Positions 1-5,811 of a stretch of DNA of 60,411 nt are shown one piece after another. The position numbers and the translations under genes are program-made. Within the stretch, counting starts at the first letter, position 1. Each line of letters starts with the position of its first letter. The DNA lies in IMG/VR virus record IMGVR_UViG_3300036781_000814, positions 1 through 60,411 of that record. One strand, written 5' to 3'. Source of the stretch: a virus. The notes under the pieces are model-generated. The model ran no database searches. It worked only from the letters and a program-made list of their open reading frames with translations, and was not told the origin of the DNA.

Positions 1-627
1 TTACTCGTTACCGTCATTTCGACCCAGTTTTTTGCGAAGACCCTTCGAAGGATCGGTTTTTTGAAGCCGTAATTGTGAAAATTGATCGCGAATTTCTTCG
101 ATTGCCAGTTCCTGACGCTCTACCAGAGTTGTCACTTTCTTCCTTACGTCCGTCAAATTAGCCTCCACTGTCCTTACCGAATCCGAAATTATGGCCTGGG
201 TTGTTTCCTGGGCCATTTTGCTTCTGATATCATTTAAAATGAGAGTCTGAGCATCGGAAACTCTAAGGAACATGGCAATCAAATCTCGGTCGGAAATAGT
301 GTCATGATCGAGCCTATTCGTTGACAATTGTGCTGCATCTCCCTGTTTTTTTCCCTCTTCAGCAAACATTCTCCCCTTGCCGATCAATAGCCACTGGGGG
401 TTCACTTCCGGGTAAGCTTTGATAATTGCAGTAAAAATGTCTGATGAAACTCCTGGGTAAATTCCGCTTCTTCTGTCTATATGGAAAATGCGATTAAAGC
501 TTTGGTAAAGAACGTCCTGCAATTTTTCTACAAACGCGCTAACATTTCCCGATGAGAAGTGCTCTACAAGCTGCTTTACCCGTTCATTTTCGTCTGGTAA
601 TGGCGTCTTATTTTTCTCTCCTTTCAT
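1..627 (-). CDS. Repressor-like DNA-binding protein (Cro/CI type, Bacteroidota phage family)
   Basis: Predicted lysogeny repressor or regulator of 208 residues. The N-terminal half carries a helix-turn-helix-like region followed by the block VNPQWLLIGKGRMF, which is very common in Xre-family repressors of Bacteroidota prophages. The C-terminal half is hydrophilic and probably coiled (about residues 115-190), consistent with oligomerisation. No LexA/CI-type Ser-Lys protease domain is visible. I chose the ATG at 627; a TTG three codons upstream is in frame but less likely. It lies 21 nt downstream of a lipoprotein gene in the same direction. Its stop codon is the first three bases of the window, directly followed, if the molecule is circular, by the integrase ATG. 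Family assignment is from recognition of the motif; binding sites may be the direct repeats at 1213-1243. Confidence 0.75.
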   Translation of the reverse strand: MKGEKNKTPLPDENERVKQLVEHFSSGNVSAFVEKLQDVLYQSFNRIFHIDRRSGIYPGVSSDIFTAIIKAYPEVNPQWLLIGKGRMFAEEGKKQGDAAQLSTNRLDHDTISDRDLIAMFLRVSDAQTLILNDIRSKMAQETTQAIISDSVRTVEANLTDVRKKVTTLVERQELAIEEIRDQFSQLRLQKTDPSKGLRKKLGRNDGNE

Positions 628-648
628 TGAAAACAAGTTTGTAAGATT

Positions 649-1173
649 CTATTTTATTGGAATGTTGGAAAAGGCGCCGTTGCTAATGGACACGAAGAAG
701 CTTCCGTTCAAAAAATTTACCGAAAAATTCCCATCGACGGAACCTGCTGAATATCTAGTGATGTTTATTGAAATCGATGCGCTGTCCGGCTGAAGCATGG
801 TCCCGTCAGCAAATTCCCAATTATCTAATCCTAGAGGAAGAGGCCAGCTCTGGGAAAAGGCCTTATATGTATAAAGCCCGGACTGCAATCTGGGTATTTC
901 AAAGCTTAGCGACAGGTAAGATCCATTCGAACCAGAAACGGCGAAACAATATCCGTGGGTTGTGTCATTGGCGGCTGTATTACCTCCGCTTACTTTCGAA
1001 ATAGCTCCTCCGTTGATGGTCGCGGAAAGTCCATTAGTCACCTTGTTGTCCCTATAATCAAAGGAAACCGAAGAAATCTTTGAACTGGAAGATTCATTTT
1101 TTTTCGAACATCCCAATATTGACAAAAGAACGATCGTCGTAGAATAAATGTATACTATTGATTTACAATTCAT
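649..1173 (-). CDS. Lipoprotein of unknown function in the lysogeny operon
   Basis: 174-residue protein with a lipoprotein signal: hydrophobic segment about residues 7-21 ending in a lipobox ILG|C at Cys22, followed by Ser/Lys-rich linker. The rest is rich in Ser, Gly and Asn with alternating hydrophobic residues, suggesting a beta-sandwich. It would be exported and lipid-anchored in the host envelope. It is the promoter-proximal gene of the leftward unit with the repressor (21 nt apart), so it should be expressed in the lysogen. A lysogenic-conversion or superinfection-exclusion role is an inference from position only. No homologue recognised. Confidence 0.7.
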   Translation of the reverse strand: MNCKSIVYIYSTTIVLLSILGCSKKNESSSSKISSVSFDYRDNKVTNGLSATINGGAISKVSGGNTAANDTTHGYCFAVSGSNGSYLSLSFEIPRLQSGLYTYKAFSQSWPLPLGLDNWEFADGTMLQPDSASISINITRYSAGSVDGNFSVNFLNGSFFVSISNGAFSNIPIK

Positions 1174-1212
1174 AAAATAATATATAAATAAATATGCAAA
1201 AATGTGTGTATT

Positions 1213-1248
1213 ACATGTTTGTATATTAAAAACATGTTTGTATGTTTG
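1213..1248 (+). promoter_or_regulatory. Rightward early promoter with 12-bp direct repeats (candidate operators)
   Basis: The sequence acatgtttgtat occurs twice, at 1213-1224 and 1232-1243. A Bacteroidota-type promoter is visible: TTTG at 1217-1220 as the -33 element and TATGTTTG at 1241-1248, matching TAnnTTTG, as the -7 element, 20 bases apart. The first repeat covers the -33 element and the second runs into the -7 element, so a protein bound to the repeats would block transcription of the gene at 1274. Binding by the leftward repressor is an inference. Confidence 0.55.
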
Positions 1249-1273
1249 CTATGCAAATCAAATGTAACACAAA

Positions 1274-1504
1274 ATGGATGCAAACACAATAGTCAGGAAG
1301 AGGAAAAGCGAGCGGCTCACTGAGGCCGAGCTGCAAATCCTAAAGGGCTACCGTGCCGGTTTCCAAACGGAAGTGGATTGTGCTATTTCGATAGGCATTG
1401 ACAGAACTGTGCTGGGTCGTGTGATATTGGCCGGCTCCGGATCTCCGGAGACCATCGAGAAAGTCAGAAAAGTTTTGCAGCAGGATGCTGGGGGTAGCTA
1501 CTAA
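1274..1504 (+). CDS. Small helix-turn-helix protein, Cro-like
   Basis: 76-residue basic protein, first gene of the rightward early unit and divergent from the repressor. Residues about 15-65 read as a helix-turn-helix: LRxxG-type helix, then 'TEVDCAISIGIDRTVLGRVI' as the turn and recognition helix, ending SGSPETIEKVRKVL, a tail common in Xre-like proteins of Bacteroidota phages. Position directly behind the putative operator makes a Cro-type antagonist of the repressor likely. The ATG at 1274 follows a purine-poor leader with no Shine-Dalgarno, usual for this phylum. Confidence 0.65.
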   Translation: MDANTIVRKRKSERLTEAELQILKGYRAGFQTEVDCAISIGIDRTVLGRVILAGSGSPETIEKVRKVLQQDAGGSY

Positions 1505-1576
1505 AGTTCCACAAAGCTAATACCGATTTTTCATCATTGCAACCCGTCAAATCACCTTTTTTCAAATATCACATAT

Positions 1577-1900
1577 ATGAGTACCGGCTCCTCAATTGCC
1601 TTCACCCATCACTTTGTCGATGACCTTGCCCTGGTCGATGGGTTCTGCCAGCCTTGGGAGCTGGCGATGGATCTTCTTCGATTCAACGGTAAGATCCCCG
1701 TCGACAGTTTCAGCCTCCGGGATGAAGGAAGAACCATGATCCTCAGCATGACGGGCAGTAAACTGGCAGATAACTATGAGACGATGATCCGGTTTTTGAT
1801 CACCGCCCATCGGCTTCCGCTGGAGGCGAAGCGTGACAGGTTTGCTGTAGGTGAAGCGGTATTCGAAGACAAGATAACAATAACCTATACCGGCAGATAA
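1577..1900 (+). CDS. Hypothetical early protein (107 aa)
   Basis: 107-residue soluble protein, no signal peptide or membrane segment. Mixed alpha/beta composition with a well-formed amphipathic pattern; no motif that I recognise. Its stop shares one base with the ATG of the next gene (taATG), so the pair is translationally coupled. Early operon position suggests a role in host takeover or the lysis-lysogeny switch, but nothing in the sequence shows which. Confidence 0.6.
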   Translation: MSTGSSIAFTHHFVDDLALVDGFCQPWELAMDLLRFNGKIPVDSFSLRDEGRTMILSMTGSKLADNYETMIRFLITAHRLPLEAKRDRFAVGEAVFEDKITITYTGR

Positions 1901-2106
1901 TGGACAAAGCCGCCATAGAGAAAAGACTTAGCTCCGCAGAGGCGTTGGCAATGGCGCTGATGCAGGAGGTCTGTAAAACAAGAGAGCTGATCCATAAGGA
2001 AGAGGTCTCTACCCCATCCACGGAAAGGCAACCTCTTACGCAGGCGCAGCTGGCTGCGATCGGCGCGAAACAAGATCTCCGAAGGGCAAAAGCCAGGAAG
2101 CGATGA
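1900..2106 (+). CDS. Hypothetical small helical protein (68 aa)
   Basis: 68 residues, strongly helical at the N-terminus (MDKAAIEKRLSSAEALAMAL) with a basic C-terminus ending in KARKR. Coupled to both neighbours: it starts inside the previous stop and its own TGA overlaps the next ATG (ATGA). The charge pattern could suit nucleic-acid binding, but no fold is recognised. Confidence 0.55.
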   Translation: MDKAAIEKRLSSAEALAMALMQEVCKTRELIHKEEVSTPSTERQPLTQAQLAAIGAKQDLRRAKARKR

Positions 2107-2252
2107 TCAGAGTCTTTGACGATATACCCAACGTGGCGTTCCGGGCGATCATCCAGCAATACGCCGTCCAGGTAAGCCAGCCGGTATTTACGGTGAGAGA
2201 AGAGACGGCAGCCTTAGTCAACTATACCTTTTTCGCAATAACCAGAAACTGA
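2103..2252 (+). CDS. Small hypothetical protein (49 aa)
   Basis: A 49-codon gene beginning at the ATG that overlaps the preceding stop as ATGA. The product begins MIRVFDDIPNVAFRAII and ends in YTFFAITRN. No motif is recognised. Support comes from the 4-base coupling overlap, the uninterrupted coding run on the operon strand and the closely following next gene (6-base gap). Confidence 0.5.
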   Translation: MIRVFDDIPNVAFRAIIQQYAVQVSQPVFTVREETAALVNYTFFAITRN

Positions 2253-2258
2253 TCCTTT

Positions 2259-2426
2259 ATGAAAGAAACAACCTTGGTCACGCTTATCCTCTGGATTGGA
2301 TTGGCAATTATCGGCATCTCCTTGTGGGGCCTTTGCCTGAGCTCGATCGCGATTTTTTGGCTCTTTCTTTTGGCAGGGTCAGCTATGGTTTCATTCTCAA
2401 TAATCCAAATCTGTAAAAACGAATAA
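2259..2426 (+). CDS. Small membrane protein (55 aa)
   Basis: 55 codons. Almost the whole product is hydrophobic: two transmembrane stretches (about residues 5-26 and 28-48) joined by a very short turn, then a polar KNE tail. Likely a helical-hairpin inner-membrane peptide. It sits six bases after the previous gene and one base before the next. Function unknown; small early membrane proteins of phages are often superinfection or host-physiology factors, which is only an analogy. Confidence 0.55.
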   Translation: MKETTLVTLILWIGLAIIGISLWGLCLSSIAIFWLFLLAGSAMVSFSIIQICKNE

Positions 2427-2427
2427 C

Positions 2428-2601
2428 ATGGACATCAACATGGATCCGACGCTACCATTACACCTCGGAGCAATCTTCTGCCTGGCTATAATCTTCCTAG
2501 TCTTCCATATCGGATACGACACAAAGGAGCGGGCATGGGTCAAACAGCAGAGACGCCTTGTAAGGGAGGAGAAGAGAAATGCTCCCCGGGCCAAACGATA
2601 G
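2428..2601 (+). CDS. Small single-pass membrane protein (57 aa)
   Basis: 57 codons. One transmembrane segment (about residues 9-28, LHLGAIFCLAIIFLVFHI) followed by a strongly basic cytoplasmic tail rich in Lys and Arg (RRLVREEKRNAPRAKR). The positive tail implies an N-out, C-in orientation. Last gene before a strong terminator. No homologue recognised. Confidence 0.55.
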   Translation: MDINMDPTLPLHLGAIFCLAIIFLVFHIGYDTKERAWVKQQRRLVREEKRNAPRAKR

Positions 2602-2613
2602 GGTTTAAGGGTT

Positions 2614-2653
2614 GGGCCGCGTCTTTCCGGTTTTTCAGCGCGGCCCTTTTTTT
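2614..2653 (+). terminator. Rho-independent terminator of the first early unit
   Basis: Perfect 8-bp stem gggccgcg (2614-2621) with cgcggccc (2639-2646), followed by seven T residues (2647-2653). It lies directly after the small membrane gene and before the tRNA. Confidence 0.85.
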
Positions 2654-2668
2654 AGAAGTTCTTTAAAG

Positions 2669-2740
2669 TGCGGGGTAGAGCAGCGGTAGCTCGCGGGTCT
2701 CATAATCCCGAAGTCGTGGGTTCGAATCCCTCTCCCGCAA
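2669..2740 (+). tRNA. tRNA-Met (anticodon CAU)
   Basis: A full cloverleaf can be drawn: acceptor stem 2669-2675 with 2733-2739, D arm 2678-2692 with four pairs, anticodon arm 2694-2710 with anticodon CAT at 2701-2703, five-base variable loop, and T arm 2717-2732 with the standard TTCGAAT loop. Discriminator base A at 2740; no encoded CCA. Two U-U mismatches are present, at the last pair of the anticodon stem (2698/2706) and the second pair of the T stem (2718/2731). A CAU anticodon could also be read as Ile after lysidine modification; I cannot decide this from sequence alone. It is 15 bases after a terminator, so it may need its own promoter or processing. Confidence 0.85.
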
Positions 2741-2844
2741 CGGATGAGGTTAATGGGCTTTAATGCCATTAATTAGCCAAGCAATCGTTAGTGCCGAGCC
2801 TGTTCTCAGGTCTGGCTTTAATAAAGCTAAAACACTTCCAATAT

Positions 2845-3144
2845 ATGAACGCGTTCGAAATTCTTACAGCCAATAAAGTGCCGGTAGAAAAAGCCAGGTT
2901 GATCAGCCGTGCACTGGACAACCATATCCGAATGAAGATCCTGGAGATGCTGACAGGTTCGTCTATCAATGTTACCGAGATCACCCGGGCCCTCGGGATG
3001 GATCAGTCAACAGTTTCCATGCACCTCAGGATCCTCCGTGAATCTGGTCTGCTTTCAAAAGTGAGGGAAGGCAAGTGGGTGAAATACGCCATCGATGAGA
3101 GCAAGGTAGAGCAGATCGTGCAAACCTTTTCGCTTCTGCAGTAA
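2845..3144 (+). CDS. ArsR-type winged-helix transcriptional regulator
   Basis: 99-residue protein with the classical ArsR/SmtB winged-helix layout: helices about residues 10-40, recognition helix in 'INVTEITRALGMDQSTVSMHLRILRESGLL' split around the turn, then the wing KVREGKWVKYAID. No metal-binding cysteines are seen, so metal sensing is not indicated. The ATG at 2845 follows atat; an in-frame extension to 2791 reads through a hairpin-like leader and is rejected. The stop shares one base with the next ATG. Probably controls middle or late transcription of the phage. Confidence 0.75.
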   Translation: MNAFEILTANKVPVEKARLISRALDNHIRMKILEMLTGSSINVTEITRALGMDQSTVSMHLRILRESGLLSKVREGKWVKYAIDESKVEQIVQTFSLLQ

Positions 3145-3539
3145 TGGAGAAGTCTCCATCCTTCTGCGGAGGGTGCGGCACGAATTGGGCCGCGCTGCTC
3201 ACAGCGGATGAGGAAGAAGAGGACGAGTCTTACCAATACTGCCCGCTTTGCAGGACTGATGCGCATCTGGAGCCGGTTCATCCTGGACCGTTATTCAGAT
3301 TCAACCCGATCACCGGCGAAACCCTGGACGAACATGGAGCGCCAAAAATATACCCTATATCCGATGCCCCACCTATTCCTTCCTGGTTTGGCTCTTTCGA
3401 CGAGATGAGATACATATCAGAGAAGAGTAGCAGGGAGGAAAAGGAAAATGAAGCATTGGCGGCCTATCACGCAGCTCTACCGAATGGGGAAGGCGCCGCA
3501 AAATACGCCTACCGTACATCACTCATAAAAAACCGATAA
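3144..3539 (+). CDS. Zinc-ribbon protein of unknown function
   Basis: 131 residues. Two CxxC pairs (CGGC at about residues 8-11 and CPLC at about 33-36) separated by an acidic run make a zinc ribbon at the N-terminus. The middle is Pro-rich, the C-terminal third is helical. Coupled to the ArsR-type regulator by a one-base overlap, which suggests a regulatory pair. No specific family recognised. Confidence 0.6.
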   Translation: MEKSPSFCGGCGTNWAALLTADEEEEDESYQYCPLCRTDAHLEPVHPGPLFRFNPITGETLDEHGAPKIYPISDAPPIPSWFGSFDEMRYISEKSSREEKENEALAAYHAALPNGEGAAKYAYRTSLIKNR

Positions 3540-3550
3540 ATATCATCACC

Positions 3551-4087
3551 ATGGGAATGAATGAGATCCGCGCAATGAACGCAAAGCGCACGGGATATCT
3601 CCCGCCGGCAGACACATATGTTGAGGTGAAACCGTCCGGCCCCAAAGAAAAGAAGCCTCTAAAGCGGAGCAGGCCTACGAAGAGGGATAACGCAAAGGAG
3701 ATCGAGGCTTATTTTGCGACTGTTGAGGCTGAGCATGCTGGCGATTGCCAGTGCTGGGAGTGCGGATCTTTAGTACCCGATAAATTCATTCGGTTCGCAA
3801 CCGCGCATATTTTCCCGAAGTCAGACTTCGAATCCGTCGCCGCTCACCCTTCCAACTATATAATCCTGGGCGCCCACTGCTGTCACGACAAGAGTCACCG
3901 TGTTGACCTTTTCTGCAAGATGGGCATTTGGAAGGAGGCCGTCGAGCGCTTCCTCATCTTCGAATATCTGCTGACGGCGGAAGAAAAGGCCAAGAAATAC
4001 TACACGCTCTTCAGAGAGGCTGCAATGGCATCCTTCCCTGCGTTATTCCCCGAATCGATAACCCATCAACTTTTAACCAATGCGTAA
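3551..4087 (+). CDS. HNH-like endonuclease / NinG-like recombination protein
   Basis: 178 residues. Basic N-terminus (KKPLKRSRPTKR) followed by a zinc-knuckle arrangement: CxCxxC (CQCWECG), a central AHIFPKS with its histidine, an Asn in HPSNYIILGAHCCHDKSH, and a final HDxxH. This Cys-His-Asn-His order is what HNH nucleases and phage NinG/Rap-like junction enzymes show. Role would be DNA cleavage in recombination or packaging. The stop overlaps the start of the next gene by eight bases. Confidence 0.6.
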   Translation: MGMNEIRAMNAKRTGYLPPADTYVEVKPSGPKEKKPLKRSRPTKRDNAKEIEAYFATVEAEHAGDCQCWECGSLVPDKFIRFATAHIFPKSDFESVAAHPSNYIILGAHCCHDKSHRVDLFCKMGIWKEAVERFLIFEYLLTAEEKAKKYYTLFREAAMASFPALFPESITHQLLTNA

Positions 4088-4328
4088 AGAAATGCTCAAG
4101 ACCGGCGGTAAGACCGTCGCCACCATCTACCATGTCAACAAGCCAGTCCATGTGGCGCCGACCATTGTCGACGTGAAGACGGTCGGCGGCACCAGGTTCT
4201 ATGTGGACAGCGCGGGCAAAAGCCATGTGGCAGATATGTATGACGCGGTCTTCGGCAAGCGTGACGCAAAGGCCATCAATCCTAAACCGAAGTTCGCCTA
4301 CCAGCGCACTTTTAAACCCAACAAATAG
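4080..4328 (+). CDS. Hypothetical protein (82 aa)
   Basis: 82 residues, basic, mostly beta in appearance, with no recognised motif; ends in KPKFAYQRTFKPNK. The first ATG overlaps the previous gene by eight bases; a second ATG at 4092 would remove the overlap and is also possible. Confidence 0.5.
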   Translation: MRKEMLKTGGKTVATIYHVNKPVHVAPTIVDVKTVGGTRFYVDSAGKSHVADMYDAVFGKRDAKAINPKPKFAYQRTFKPNK

Positions 4329-4330
4329 CC

Positions 4331-4699
4331 GTGCCATACCTCACTGAAGATATCAGCTCAACGCTCTATCGGGGACAGATCTACGCCACGGCCTGGACCG
4401 AGGTGGATCTCATCAGTGATCATGGCGGCATCCTCATTGTCAAACCGAAGATAGGAATTGGATTCTCTGTCTTCCCATCTCAATTAACCAATGAACCAGG
4501 CACAATCTCATTACGTCGGAGTTCAGACGCTGAGCACGAGGAGGCTGCAGCAATACGCCGACCGAAGCGGGCTCAGCGTGCAACAGGTAAAGGTCCTGCT
4601 CAGCTATCCCAGCAGCCATCGCTGCTACAGGATGATATCGGGAGCTTTGCGGGATTCCCAGACAAACGATCCGTCAGTAACACATCACCAAATTCATAA
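4331..4699 (+). CDS. Hypothetical protein, GTG start, C-terminal part doubtful
   Basis: Open frame from GTG 4331 right after the previous stop. The first ~52 residues look like a real protein (beta-rich, GGILIVKPKIGIGFSVFPS). After about 4485 the product becomes low-quality (Arg/Gln/Ser-rich) and overlaps another open frame at 4491-4706 by more than 200 bases. A TAA in the +1 frame at 4485-4487 lies four bases before that ATG, so the real gene may end there in the ancestor and a small indel may have fused a spurious tail. Confidence 0.4.
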   Translation: MPYLTEDISSTLYRGQIYATAWTEVDLISDHGGILIVKPKIGIGFSVFPSQLTNEPGTISLRRSSDAEHEEAAAIRRPKRAQRATGKGPAQLSQQPSLLQDDIGSFAGFPDKRSVSNTSPNS

Positions 4700-4706
4700 A
4701 AACTAA
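4491..4706 (+). CDS. Hypothetical protein with possible helix-turn-helix (71 aa)
   Basis: 71 residues. The segment LSTRRLQQYADRSGLSVQQV followed by KVLLSYP reads like a helix-turn-helix, with helices either side of SGLS. It ends one base before the first DGR target gene, so it may belong to the same transcript. It overlaps the questionable tail of the gene at 4331; this frame has the more protein-like composition of the two. Confidence 0.45.
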   Translation: MNQAQSHYVGVQTLSTRRLQQYADRSGLSVQQVKVLLSYPSSHRCYRMISGALRDSQTNDPSVTHHQIHKN

Positions 4707-4707
4707 A

Positions 4708-5175
4708 ATGGCAACAATTACCATTGACGACAGTAAGATCAGGCGCCTTTACAAGACCGCCGGCCAGGAATTCAAGGAGCTTCTGGAGGCCGAATTCGGT
4801 CCGAAATTTTTCTCCGGTGACATCACCGGACGCATATTAAGCTTCGAAGACGCCTGCGCTGAGGTTGGCAAGGATCCGCATGACCGCTTCTTTTCGGAAG
4901 CTCGTCCTCACGAAAACGCTATTCGGAAGATAGAGGTATGGGCGCTTGCTCTCAATGAAGGGAACGTGCTAAGCTATACAGATCCTTCCACTGAAAAGTG
5001 GCGCGTATGGGTAGTCTATGACGAGTCTATCTCCGGCTTCCGGTTGTGCGCTGTCGACTACGATGGCACGGGTACGTACTCGGGCCTCGGCTCCCGGACC
5101 GCCTTTGCTTCTGAGAAGCTGGCTCGGCATTTTGCCAAACATGCCATGCCGCTGATAAACGAGTCTTTGGCCTGA
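4708..5175 (+). CDS. DGR target protein 1 (155 aa, carries variable repeat VR1)
   Basis: Small soluble protein without signal peptide. Residues 45-50 (SFEDAC) begin a block shared with the next gene; residues 109-130 are encoded by the variable repeat and start GFR and end SGLGSR; then a conserved tail with the pattern AF-SE---RHFAKH. The layout (SFEDAC, long helical middle, Trp-rich stretch, GF, variable core, GSR-CF-SE) matches a family of small proteins I recall as common in Bacteroidota prophages. Unlike most DGR targets the variable segment is internal, 26 residues from the C-terminus, and no tail-fibre or adhesin domain is visible. Diversification by the downstream reverse transcriptase is inferred from adenine-specific differences to the template repeat. 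Ligand or function unknown. Confidence 0.85.
   Translation: MATITIDDSKIRRLYKTAGQEFKELLEAEFGPKFFSGDITGRILSFEDACAEVGKDPHDRFFSEARPHENAIRKIEVWALALNEGNVLSYTDPSTEKWRVWVVYDESISGFRLCAVDYDGTGTYSGLGSRTAFASEKLARHFAKHAMPLINESLA
5032..5097 (+). repeat. DGR variable repeat 1 (VR1)
   Basis: 66 bases aligned without gaps to the template repeat at 5629-5694. Of 17 template adenines, 11 are replaced here (nine by G, one by C, one by T); none of the 49 non-adenine positions differs. The reading frame puts template AAC/AAT codons at the most changed residues. The 3' end ctcgggcctc-gctccc is GC-rich and fits an IMH-like anchor. Confidence 0.93.
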
Positions 5176-5207
5176 TCTCATTTTTTAACCATTTACAACT
5201 CAATAAC

Positions 5208-5588
5208 ATGCAAATCGAAAGTTTAGAGCAGGCCTGCGAAATGCGCGGATGGGACGCTCAAACCGTGATCCCCGATATGTCCTGCTATCCGGAGAAGCAT
5301 CGCGCCGCCCTCATGGCTGTTGCCGAGATGATCCTGATCACGGACGCCGCCAGGGAAAAAGATCCTGATTGGAATAACCGCGACGAAGAGAAGCATACCG
5401 GCTGGATGGATATGGAGGTAGACAGAAACAACCCCACCGGCTTCCGGTTGTTCGCTGTCGTCTACGATTACGCGAGTGCGCACTCGGGCCTCGGCTCCCG
5501 GCTTTGCTTCGAAAGCGAGGGCGATGTGAGATACCATTTCGAGAAACATCTGGATAAGATGCGCGCCATGATGGTCATCGAGAAATAA
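5208..5588 (+). CDS. DGR target protein 2 (126 aa, carries variable repeat VR2)
   Basis: Paralogue of the preceding gene, lacking its first ~40 residues. It starts SLEQAC (compare SFEDAC), keeps the helical middle and a DWNN/W-W region, then the variable segment at residues 77-98 starting GFR and ending SGLGSR, and a conserved tail LCFESE---RYHFEKH. Outside the variable region the two proteins are only moderately alike, so this is an old duplication and not a fresh copy. Cytoplasmic by sequence. Stop at 5586-5588, followed 40 bases later by the template repeat, so target and template are probably on one transcript. Confidence 0.85.
   Translation: MQIESLEQACEMRGWDAQTVIPDMSCYPEKHRAALMAVAEMILITDAAREKDPDWNNRDEEKHTGWMDMEVDRNNPTGFRLFAVVYDYASAHSGLGSRLCFESEGDVRYHFEKHLDKMRAMMVIEK
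5437..5501 (+). repeat. DGR variable repeat 2 (VR2)
   Basis: 65 bases aligned without gaps to template 5630-5694. Twelve of 17 template adenines are replaced (seven G, three T, two C) and no other position differs. VR1 and VR2 differ from each other at eight positions, every one a template adenine. Same reading frame as VR1. Confidence 0.93.
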
Positions 5589-5811
5589 GATTTTGGGTTG
5601 TGCGGCGCCAGAGCGGCGAGGTTTTCGGTCCGGCTTCCAGTTGTACGATGTCAACTACGATAACACGAATACGAACTCGGGCCTCAGCTCCCAGCAATTG
5701 CAATTTAATTTTTCCGCGCAGCAGACCCTGCCAACAGGGCAAAAAAAGACTCATTAATAAGAGGCGTCAGTAGGGTGAATGCCCGGCCGCGACTCTTTGA
5801 AAGCAAAGGGA
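5589..5811 (+). ncRNA. Non-coding TR-containing region (putative DGR template RNA)
   Basis: 223 bases without a credible gene between target 2 and the reverse transcriptase. Upstream of the TR is a GC-rich stretch; downstream is an A/T-rich spacer of about 117 bases with a short hairpin ccctg (5726-5730) / caggg (5735-5739) followed by seven A residues. In the characterised BPP-1 DGR, the spacer between TR and RT gene is part of the structured RNA that primes cDNA synthesis; a similar role here is inferred. RNA ends are unknown. Confidence 0.5.
5629..5694 (+). repeat. DGR template repeat (TR)
   Basis: Non-coding copy between target gene 2 and the reverse transcriptase. Read in the target frame it would code for S-G-F-Q-L-Y-D-V-N-Y-D-N and then T-N-T-N-S-G-L-S-S-Q. 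It holds 17 adenines in 13 codons (CAG, TAC, GAT, AAC, AAT, ACG, AGC types); no substitution of these adenines can produce a stop codon. Adenines 5657, 5660 and 5675 are unchanged in both variable repeats; 5639, 5648, 5653, 5669, 5686 and 5693 carry the same new base in both. Confidence 0.95.

Noticed and set aside
768-1004. 78-codon plus-strand frame over the lipoprotein gene
   Set aside because: Antisense of the lipoprotein, which has a clear signal peptide; no start context.
2791-2844. Upstream extension of the ArsR-type regulator
   Set aside because: It would translate through a hairpin-like leader and adds residues unlike the family; the ATG at 2845 is the better start.
5223-5654. 143-codon minus-strand frame across target 2 and the template repeat
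   Set aside because: It is the antisense of a well-supported gene and of the repeats, with no start context or homologue.
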